64,000 nt of DNA from Verrucomicrobiaceae bacterium (GTDB lineage Bacteria > Verrucomicrobiota > Verrucomicrobiia > Verrucomicrobiales > Akkermansiaceae). Under the pieces are notes generated by a model that worked only from the letters and a program-made list of their open reading frames with translations, ran no database searches and was not told the origin of the DNA. Position numbers and translations under genes: made by a program. This document shows positions 18,245 to 28,600 of this stretch, piece by piece; positions within the stretch are counted from its first letter, which is position 1, and each line of letters begins with the position of its first letter. The stretch lies in NCBI GenBank assembly GCA_027491155.1, contig JAIXWR010000009.1, positions 62,001 through 126,000 on the forward strand, written 5' to 3'.

Positions 18245-19327
18245 TCAACTCGATTGCCGCCCTTTCGGCACCGGCCCGATCGTCCCGCCCTCGACGAACT
18301 TCGACTCCGTGCCGAATTTCCGGCGGTCTTCCTTTCCCGAGGCCACGTTCTTGGCCCAGCTCACCACATGGCGCACCACCGGCCGGTAGTCCCAGCGGAT
18401 GTGGGACGGAATCGGGGTGCACCAGGCGAAACTCGGATCATCGTCCGCGACCACAAGGGAGACATCCCGGGGCGCGATCATGCCTCGGTCGGCGAGATGG
18501 TAGCGCGTTGCTGCGAAAAGCTGGGCCTCCTGAAAGATCAGCGCCGTGGGCGGACTGAAACGAAAAAGCTCTTCAAGCAGGCTGCTCAATCCCTCCGGAC
18601 TTTCCACCCAGTCCGGCAGGTTGTAATCGCCGGTGGTGATTCCCGCGGCCTCGAGTTGATCGATGAAGATCTGCTCGGGCCGCGACAATTCCGGCTTGCG
18701 GCGTTCCTCGCGGGTCAGCATCACGATTCTCCTGTGCCCGAGGTCGATCAGACGCCGCACGGCCTCGTTCTGTCCGGGAATCATGACCGTATACGCCGCG
18801 GCGATCGGAAGCCCATGATGCCTGCCATACATCGCCAGTGCCGCAACCGGCTGCTCCGCAAACCATTCGAGGACTTCGCGAGACGCGGCGCTCACGACCC
18901 AGGCATCCGCCGGGTTCTGATTTACATAACGGGCCACCCGCCCGACATCCATCCCCAGGTCCTTGAGCGATCTTGACGAGAACTCGGCGTCGAACCCCGC
19001 CTCCAGGAGTTGGGCCAACAGGCTTGAGTTGTCGATGTCCGCACGGGCCTGCTTCTCGTAGAGGAAAATCCTCACCCGGATTCTACGGGTGGTGAAGGCA
19101 TCCCGGCTCATCACGATCTGCCGCCGTTTCCCTTGTCCTTGAGGTGCGAGCACCCCTTCTTCCTCCAGATGGGCCATCGCCGCCCTAACGGTGTCCCGCC
19201 CCACCTGGAAGTGGGTCACCATCCAGCTCTCGCCGGGCATCGTTCCGGTCCACGTCCGGCTCCGGATCTCCTCTTTCAGGAAATCCGCCAACTGCTCGGA
19301 TGCGGAACGAATGCGCAGGTTTCTCAT
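18245..19327 (-). CDS. GntR-type winged-helix regulator with LacI-type sensor domain
   Basis: This 360-residue regulator joins an N-terminal GntR-family winged helix (RSASEQLADFLKEEI, VGRDTVRAAMAHLEEEGVL) to a LacI/periplasmic-binding-like sugar-sensing domain. The sensor part includes IDLGHRRIVMLTREERR, PTALIFQEAQLFAATRYHLADRG (split) and DVSLVVADDDPSFAW. Such hybrids are common in Verrucomicrobia and control carbohydrate genes. The ATG at 19327 is chosen over 19369 because it directly precedes the DNA-binding domain. A decayed copy of its 5' end lies just upstream. Likely targets are the flanking sulfatase and the giant DUF6288 gene, by position only. Confidence 0.85.
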   Translation of the reverse strand: MRNLRIRSASEQLADFLKEEIRSRTWTGTMPGESWMVTHFQVGRDTVRAAMAHLEEEGVLAPQGQGKRRQIVMSRDAFTTRRIRVRIFLYEKQARADIDNSSLLAQLLEAGFDAEFSSRSLKDLGMDVGRVARYVNQNPADAWVVSAASREVLEWFAEQPVAALAMYGRHHGLPIAAAYTVMIPGQNEAVRRLIDLGHRRIVMLTREERRKPELSRPEQIFIDQLEAAGITTGDYNLPDWVESPEGLSSLLEELFRFSPPTALIFQEAQLFAATRYHLADRGMIAPRDVSLVVADDDPSFAWCTPIPSHIRWDYRPVVRHVVSWAKNVASGKEDRRKFGTESKFVEGGTIGPVPKGRQSS

Positions 19328-19356
19328 CGCCGGCAACTTGGGGCAATCCAGATCAG

Positions 19357-19369
19357 TTGCCAACGGCAA
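19357..19369. promoter_or_regulatory. Inverted repeat upstream of the regulator, possible operator
   Basis: A short inverted repeat, TTGCC-AAC-GGCAA, lies 30 bp upstream of the regulator's ATG. Its size and symmetry are compatible with an autoregulatory operator. It is short enough to arise by chance, and I see no second good copy in front of the neighbouring genes. Confidence 0.25.
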
Positions 19370-19382
19370 AGCTTTCTACTCA

Positions 19383-19515
19383 ATAGCGGGAGCGGTCATC
19401 CCGCGTTCGCCAAATCCTGACACCTGACTCGCCCTTCAGAAAGTTCGTCAACTGCCCGGAAGCAGAGCGGATGAGCAGGACTCTCGTGGACACCAGCTTG
19501 GGGCTTTCAAGATCA
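19383..19515 (-). pseudogene. Decayed duplicate of the regulator's 5' end
   Basis: This stretch, read on the minus strand, is a degenerate second copy of the upstream flank and first codons of the GntR/LacI regulator. The peptide IRSASGQLTNFLKGE corresponds to IRSASEQLADFLKEE, and ESPKL before it corresponds to DCPKL. The codon matching the regulator's ATG is ACG (19485-19487). Similarity dissolves after about 45 codons, so it cannot encode a protein. Together with neighbouring bases it accounts for most of the gap between the regulator and the giant gene at 19697. It may be a partial duplication or the remains of a second regulator replaced by the present arrangement. Confidence 0.7.
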
Positions 19516-19696
19516 GTTGAGGCCCTGAAATTCTTTTGTCGATCCGCGGATGAGGGGTATTCTCGGCCCGATCCGCCCAAGTGATCTGCCGCCCGGCAAC
19601 ACCAAACCCTCCTGCCTCCATCCCGACCCACCGATTCCTTACACGGACCCGATCTGCCCGGAGAAGCCCTGTTGCCCCCGCATCACTGCCAGAACC

Positions 19697-22600
19697 ATGA
19701 ATCCTGAGCATCCGAACTTCAATCTCCGTCCGCATGTTCGCAAGCATTCGCAGCATCTTCTGAGTTGCCTCGGAGCGCTTCTCCTTGGCCTCGTCGCCAC
19801 GACCCAAGCGACTCCTCCGGATCTCACCGCAGGCGGCGTCCCCGATAGCACCTACAACATCAACCTCGGCCCGACGGGCATGGAGGGATGGGTGTATGTC
19901 GAAGGTGGCAAGGGAACAACCGACGCCCGTCAAATCAAAGTGAATAAGGTGGACGCCGGCTCACCGGCCGATGGCATCCTGGCGGTGAATGACGTGATCC
20001 TCGGAGCGAGTGGAACCGGTGCCACTCCGTCGCCATTTTCCTGGGATGCTCGCTTTTCGCTGGCTCAAGCCATCAATCAGGCCGAGGGTCGCAATCCGGC
20101 CACCTTAGGGCTGATCCGCTGGCGCGCGGGAGTTACGACCACGGTCACCATCACCCTGGAATACTTGGGAGGCAGCTACACGGTCACCGCGCCGTTCAAT
20201 TGCCCCAAGTCTGCCGCCATCCTTGAGAAGGGTCTCAATTACATCATGAACAACGTGCCGGGTGCCGGTTACGGTGGATTCGGCACCAACGTGCTCATGG
20301 CGGCCAATGACCCCTCCAATCCGGCCAATGCCGCACGACAGGCGCGTGCCCAAACCGAGGCGCGTGCCCTCAACCTGACACAAGCCCAGATCGATTTCAG
20401 GATGTCCGGTGGTGTGGACCGCACCTTTTACGCACCATGGTCTCGCGGCCCGCAGCTGATCACGCAGGCCGAGTATTACTTGCAGACGGGAGACAGCACC
20501 GTGCTGCCCTCGATCCGCGCGCGGGCGATCGAGATCGCCAACGGCCAGAGCATGTTCGGCACGATGGGGCACAACTTTGCGCTGCGGAAGCCTGATGGGG
20601 GGAACAACGGTCCGTATGGGATCGGCTACGGCCCGGTGAATAACGCCGGCCTACCTTGTTTTATCGGCCTGGTTCTGGCTAACAAATGCGGCCTCACGGA
20701 TGCCCCGATCCTTGCCGGTATCGACCGCTCCGCGAAATTTTTCCAATACTACGCCGACCTCGGCGGCGTGCCGTACGGCGAAAACAAGGAGAACGTGAAT
20801 TTCATGTGCAACAACGGCAAGTCGGGACTGGCCGCCATCGCACTGGGGCTGCTCAACGGCTACGAAAGTCAGGTCAAGTATTTCGCCAAGCAATCGGTCT
20901 TCGGAGCCAACGAGCGCGACACCGGCCACACCGGACCCTACTTCAACCATCTGTGGACACCGCTCGGTGCCAACATGGGTGGTCAGGACGCCCTGGTCCG
21001 CTATTTCAACCGATGCTCCGCGCATTATGACCTGGCCCGCCGGTGGAATGGCGACTTTGTCTATCATGGCCAATCCATCGCGAGTTATGGAACGGATCAC
21101 CGCGCCTCGTGGACGATGCTTCTGACCTACGCCGCGCCACTGGCGAAACTCCACATCACCGGAAAAAGCGCCAATCCCGCACTGGCGCTGAACGCCACCG
21201 ACATGGCGGACATCAATCTCGCCTTGAGCTACAACCCGGCCTCACGGACGACGGCCCAGCTGGTCGAGGATCTGACGCATCCGCTTCCGCAAGTCCACTG
21301 GCGCGCATCCACTGAAATCAAGACCAACCGCGCGGCCGACCACGCCAGCATCCTTCCGACACTGACCAACATGGCGCAGAACGGCGCCACCTTCGCCGCG
21401 CAGCATGGGGCGCTCGAAGCGTTGAAAAGCATCGCCAATGACAGCACGGCACCCGTGCTTGCGGGGCTGCTGATGTCTCCCAACAGCAAGGTGCGCTACC
21501 AGGCGGCCGATGCGCTGAACAGCCTGTCGCTGGCCGCAAAGACCGCCCACCTTGCCACGATCGTCAACTCGCTCATTACCTATGACCGTCCGATCCTGCC
21601 ACTGGATCCCAACGATCCGATGCATGGCGAGAAGGCATCTTTCGGCTCCCTGTTGTTCGGTGCCAATGGCGTCTGGGGTAGCGGCCGGGTGGCAACGGCG
21701 AATCGCGCGCAGCTCTACCCGGCTTTCCGGATCATCGCCAGCGCACCGATGGGTGGAGCCCGCAATCAGGCTTTTGCCGTGGCGCCTTCCTTGACCAAAA
21801 CCGATGTGGAGAACCTCGCGGAGGTTCTTGTCAATGTGGGCTTGGAGCCGCCACCGGCGGAGAACCGGGAGAACAACAGCCGCAACGACGCGATTTCCGT
21901 GCTGCAGGCCAAGGATATTGCCGAGGGTGTGCCCTTGTCTGTCATCTCTTTCCTGGAGGCGTTCAATGACCATACGGTTCCTCTTGGCATCTTGAGGAAC
22001 TATGCCGCCTCGAGCCTTACCGTTCAGCCGGATCCAAAGGTGCCCGAGCTTTGCCAGTCTCTGGTGAAATCAGAACCTACGTATGCGCCCGACGCCCAGG
22101 CCATCCTCGATGCCATCGAGGCCGACCAGTTGCCGGACAAGTTGCCGAAGAAACTGACGACCTTCAAGCGCATCGACTGGATCGTCGCCGACAAGCCTTT
22201 GCTGAACTTGCCCGCCAAAAGCACGGTGCTGAGGGTTCAATCGACCGATCTTGCCAACGGCACACCCCTTTACACGTGGAGAAAAGTCCATGGCGCCGGC
22301 AACGTGACCTTCACGCCAAACGGCACGGGTGCCGCCAAGAATACCACCGTGGTTTTCGATGGCGCTCCTGGGGTGTATCTATTCGAGGTGAAGGTGTCGG
22401 ACTCGCGAGGTCTCACAGAAGTAACCAAAACGGTGCAAGTGACCCTGCGCGATTCAGGCGGATCACTGCCGCCGAACGCCCCGCCGACCGCAAGCAACCA
22501 GTCGCTTGCCGCCGATCAGGGAACCCCGACCCAGTTGATCCTGAACGCTTCGGATCCGGAGGGATATGCGCTCAACTATACGATCACCACCGAACCGGAA

Positions 22601-25600
22601 CATGGCTCCTTGTCCGGCACCGCGCCGAACCTTGTTTACACCCCTGCCGCCGACTACACGGGCCCGGATCGGATCACCTACAAGGTACAGGACAGTAATG
22701 GCCAGGTGGCCAGCGCCATGGTGGACATCACGGTAAATACCGCCGCACCCGTCGGCCTGGCGCTTTACGAGCCCTTCGACACGCTATCGGTCGGCAATCT
22801 CACTGGCACCGCAGGCTCCAGTTCCATCGGCTTCAGTGGATCATGGTCAACAGGTGTGCAGATCACCACCGAAGCAACCTCGCTCGGCTACGGCACCTTG
22901 CCCGTCACTGGCAACAAGGTGAAGAGCGTGTCCACAAATAGTCCCGGCGGTTCGCGGCGCATCAGCACTTCCGCCCTGGCTGGCAGGGGTTTGCTGGAAG
23001 ATGGAGCAACCGTCTGGATGAGCCTGTTGCTGCGAGGCACGGCCTATCCCGAGTCCGGAACGATCAGCATCGCCCTGGCCAACAACGGATTTACCTATGA
23101 TCCCAATATTCCCAACGACGGCACCCAGCCAGGCTCGGGACTTGGCATGACGGTGGCCGAAGGCGCGGTTTACGCGGCCCAGTATTACGCGGCAGCCGTC
23201 GGCACCCCGCTGCTTGGCAATAACGACAGCGCCGTCGCCGGAAGTGTGAACTACCACACTCCTCGCCTGCTGGTCGCCAAAATCACGTGGGGTGCCGCCA
23301 GCGATAAGATTGAGGTTTTCATGCCATGGGAAGACATGCTTCTGCCTGCTCCCACCTCGGTGCTGACGGCCAATGTCAATCAGTCCTTGTTCGACACCCT
23401 CACCTTTTCCCGCGGGCACAATGTCTTTCTCGATGAGATCCGTGTCGGCGCGACCTATCAGAGTGTCATCCAAGGCACGGTGGCGATGACCGATGACAAC
23501 GCGGCACCCACACCCGACCCGATGAGCTTCGCCGTGGCCCCGGCTCCCAGCGGCCCATCGTCGATCACCATGACCGCGAGCACGGCGCATGATTCCTTGG
23601 AAGTCGAATACTACTTCGACTGCACCGCCGGTGCCGGCGGCCACGACAGCGGTTGGCAGTCCAGCCGGGTTTACACCGATACCGGCCTTACACCCGGCGT
23701 CCCATACACCTACAGGGTCAAAGCCCGTGACAGGGTCCCCGGCCTCAACGAAACGGCTTTCTCCGCAGCCGCCTCGGCAACCATCGCGCCGTTGGGCACC
23801 GTGCCGGATGTGGTCGGGTTCGCCCAAGCCATTGCAGAGGACATGGTCGAGGCCGCCGGACTCTCGTTGGGCGGCATCACCAGCGCCTCCGGTTACAGCC
23901 CATATCCCGCAGGCCATGTCATCAGCCAGTCGCCTGCCGCCGGCACCGCCGCCTATGGCTCGCCGGTGAACCTTGTCATCTCCATCGGCCAGGATCCCGC
24001 GCTGCCAACGTTGGCACCGCTTCACATCGTTGATAACAAGAACGGCGGCCCGGTGGTGATCAACAACCCGATCACCTACACGCTGACCTTCAGCGAGGAC
24101 ATCCATGCGGCATCGCTCAACGCAACCGACTTTGTGAACGCCGGATCCGCGACAGTCACGATCGGCACGATCACGGAAATTTCGCCCGGCGTGGTGACCG
24201 TCGTTGTCACCCCGACGTCAACCGGCTTCATGCGCTTCGCGGTAGCCGCAGGAGCCTCGATTCTGGATGCCCAGGGCCAGGCCTACAATTCCACCAATAC
24301 GACGATTGATGACACCGTGATCACCATCAACTTGCCATCCGTCAGCGTGCCCAATGTGGTCCTGTTGTCACAATCGATTGCCACCTCGTCCATCAACTCC
24401 GCCAATCTTTTGGTAGGCACGGTCACCAGTGTGCATGATGCCGTGGTGCCCGCAGGCAAGGTCATCAGCCAGAGCCCGGCGGGTGGCACTTTCCTCCCCG
24501 GTCAGCATTCCGTGGACCTGGTGATTTCGCTCGGCCCTGTTCCCGAAAGAATCCACCCGCTGATCGCGAACAATTCCCCAGCCGACAACGCCGACAACGT
24601 GGCTGTCGGCGCAAACCTGGTAGCCACCTTCAGCGAGCCGATCGCACTAGGCACGGGTAACATCACGGTCAAAAACCTGACCAGCGGTTCCAGCGCGACC
24701 ATCCCGGTAACGGATGCCACCCAGGTCTCGATCTCCAATACGGTGCTGACGATCAATCCGACCGCACTTCTGCTCTCGGAGAGCAACTACGCGGTTCAGA
24801 TCGGCGCGAACGCGATCAAGGATCTGGCTGGCAACAACTTTGCGGGCATCACCGACAATATAACGTGGAATTTCAGAACCGCTGATATCACCCCGCCATC
24901 ACCCAACCCGATGAGATTTGCCGTGCAGCCCACGGTAGTCGGCGAAACCTCGATCACCATGACGGCCACCTCGGCCACCGATTCGAACGGCGTCCAATAC
25001 TTCTTCGAATGCACCGCCGGTGGCGGGAGCAGCAGCGGATGGCAGGACAGCCCCACCTACACTAACACCGGTCTCGCGTTCGAGACCCAGTATTCCTACC
25101 GCGTCCGCGCCCGAGACAAGAGCGCGGCCCAGACCGTCACGACCTGGTCGGCCATTTTCTCCGCCACCACACCCGTGCCGGACACCACCGCGCCCACACC
25201 CAATCCGATGTCCTTCGCCGTGCTGCCCAGAGTGCTCAGCGACACCTCGATCACCATGACGGCCGCCACGGCCACCGATCCGAGCGGCGTCCAATACTTC
25301 TTCGAATGCACCGCAGGTGGCGGGAGCAACAGCGTCTGGCAGGACAGCCCGACCTACACCGCCACCGGTCTGACAGCCAACACCCAGTATTCCTACCGCG
25401 TCCGCGCCCGCGACAAGAGCAACGCACAGAACCCCACCGCATGGTCGGCAGCGGCCTCGGCCACCACATGGGCCACATCCAGAAACCTCTTCTCCGCCGG
25501 TGGGATAACCTGGAACACCACCACCGCCAATTGGGGAACCGTCACCGCAGGCCCCTACAACACCGCCACCTGGGGCAATGGCGACAATGCCAACTTTGAG

Positions 25601-28600
25601 GGCTCGGTCGGCACCGTCACACTAGGCGAGGCGATCTCCATCAAGAACCTGAATTTCACACATGCCACTGGCACTTACACCATCACTGGCAGCGCGTTGA
25701 ACTTCACGGGCGGGACGATCACTGCATCAGCCCAAACCACCACCAGCGCCGTCGCTGCGATCATTTCTTCCAACATCACCGGTGCACCCGCCATCAATGT
25801 AACGCCTATGGATGGTGATGAGCAAGTCACACTCAATCCGGTCAGTGGCGGCAGCATGAGCATCGGGACAGTCAGTGGCAGCGCGGGCTCCGGGTCGGAA
25901 AAACTCAATCTTCAGGGTGGCATAGGCAGCAGTGGAACGATCGCCGCTGCCAACGGTGTCAAGCTGATCCAAACCGCGGGTTCTTGGACGCTGGGTACTG
26001 GCTTTGGCTATGGCCACTCGATCACCGGAGGCACTCTTACCCTCAATGGGAATTTTAATGCGACTCATCGTTCGGTGATTCTATCCGGGACGGGCGTTCT
26101 CAACTACAACGCTGCCAACGCGGTTTCAGTTACCGCAGCCACTTCGGCGTCTGGCACCGACAACGGACTCCGGCTTCAAACAGGCGCAACCCTCAATCAA
26201 ACCAGCGGTGCCGCAATCACCACCTCGACGACCAATCCAAGCATGACTTGGGAGGGTAACTGGACTTTCACTGGCAGTGGCGGGGCTCTTAGCAACCTGA
26301 ACTTGGGAACAGGCAATGTTTTCCTGAAAGCCGCCAATCCGCTGGTAACGGTGACAAACTCGGCCACTACTTTGACCATTGGCGGGGTGATTGCAAATGA
26401 TGCTACCCCGGGTCGCGGCGTGATCAAAGCCGGTTCCGGAACACTGGAACTGCGCGGTGCCAACACCTACACCGGAGCGACCACCGTCAGCGCCGGCACG
26501 CTCGTCATCAACGGCAATCAAAGCGGCGCCACCGGGAATGTCAGCGTCGCCGCTGGAGCCACTCTCGGCGGCACCGGAACTCTCGGCGGAAACACCACGA
26601 TTGCGGCCAACGGCAGGCTCGAGTTCAACCTCAGCACCTCCGCCGACAGTCACGACAAACTCGAACTGGCCGCCGGAAGGACCCTGACCTTCTCCGGTGC
26701 CTCCGTGCTCACCATCAACAGCAGCAACGGAGCCTCACCCGGCACCTATACCCTGCTCACCGCACCCGGCGGCATCACCGGTGCGATCCCCGCCACCGTC
26801 AATCTGCCCGCCGATTGGGTCGCCACGCTAGCCATCGTCGGCAACGACCTGGTTCTCGACGTCACCTCCGTCGATAGCACCGCGCCGACACTCGTTGGCA
26901 TCGTTGACGACAAGGGAGGCAACACCATCGACGGAAACACCATTGTCAACTACACGGTCACCTTCAGTGAGGACATCAATGCCGCCTCGGTCAGTGCCGC
27001 TGACTTCGGCAACGCCGGCACGTCCGCGGTGACCTTCGGCGCCATCACCGAAACCAGCCCGGGCGTATTTGCCGTGGCAGTGACGCCGACCAGCGCCGGA
27101 ACCCTGCAACTGCGGGTGAACGCCGGAGCCACCATCAATGATATCGCTGGCATCGAGCTTAACACCACCTCGGCCATCCCCGACAACACCACCATCAACG
27201 TCAATCCGCCCAATGTCCCGCCGGTATGGTCGGGCAATCCGGTGACTGAAATGGCGGCCACCGAGGAAACCGCCTACACTTCGAGCGTGGCCGACAATGC
27301 CACGGACGCCAACGGCAACACCCTTGCGTTCGCCAAGCTCAGCGGCCCGGCCTGGCTATCCGTCTCCATCAATGGCACGCTCTCCGGCACGCCCTCCAAC
27401 AGCGATGTGGGACTGAACACCTTCACGGTGAGCGTGAGCGACAGTTTGACACCTGAGGTGCCGGTCACGCTTAACATCACGGTCACCAACACCAACGACG
27501 CGCCGGTCTTCGCGGTCAACCCGATCTCTCGCCCCAATGCCGCCCAGAACCTGTCCTACACCGGAACCCTCGCGGCAACCGCTTCCGACATGGATGCCGG
27601 TGCCACCCTGACCTATGCCAAAGTCAGCGGCCCGGCCTGGCTATCCATCGCCGCCAATGGAGCGTTCTCCGGCACGCCCACCAGCAGCGATCTCGGACTG
27701 AACACCTTCACGGTCAGCGTGAGCGACGGCATCGCACCGGCGGTGACCGCCACTCTTAACCTCACGGTTGTCGTCTCCAGAACGCTCTTCTCCTCAGGAA
27801 GCATAGCCTGGAACACGACCGCCACCAATTGGGGAACCGTCACCGCCGGCCCCTACAACACCGCCGCCTGGAGCGGTGGCGACAGCGCCATCTTGGAGGG
27901 CACGGCAGGCACGCTCACTCTGGGCGAGGCGATCCTGATCAGGAACCTGAACTTCACCAATACCGCAGGCCTGTACACCGTCACCGGCAGTACCCTCAAC
28001 TTCACAGCGGGAACGATCACTGCACCCAATCCGTCAGGCACCGGCAGCCTTGGCGCTAGAATTGATTCCAACATCACTGGTGTTCCAGCCATCAACATGT
28101 CCTCTGTGGGTCCCGATGAATCGTTCACGCTCAGACCCGCCGCCAACGGCAGCATGAGCATAGGGGCGGTTACGGGCAACTCCGGCAGCGGCTCATCCAG
28201 ACTCACTCTTGAGGGCGGGGCAGGGAGTTCCGGAACCATAGCCAGCTCGAGCGGTCCCAAGGTGATAGTCACGGCGGGCTCATGGACGCTGAGCGGCGCT
28301 TCCAATGGCCGTGACCATTCTGTCAGCGGAGGCACTCTCACCCTCAATGCCAATCTGACTGCCACCGCCCGCGGGGTGATTCTATCCGGGACGGGCGTTC
28401 TCAACTACAACGTGGCCAACGCGGTTTCAGCTACCGCAGCCACCAATGCTTCAACCGACAACGGATTCCGGATCACAGGCGGAACCCTCGATCAAACCAG
28501 CGGTGCCCCCATCAACACCAACCCTGGCACCACCCACATTGACCTGGGTGGCAACCTGACATTCCTCGGAAGTAACGGAGCCAACAGCAATCTTCACCTC

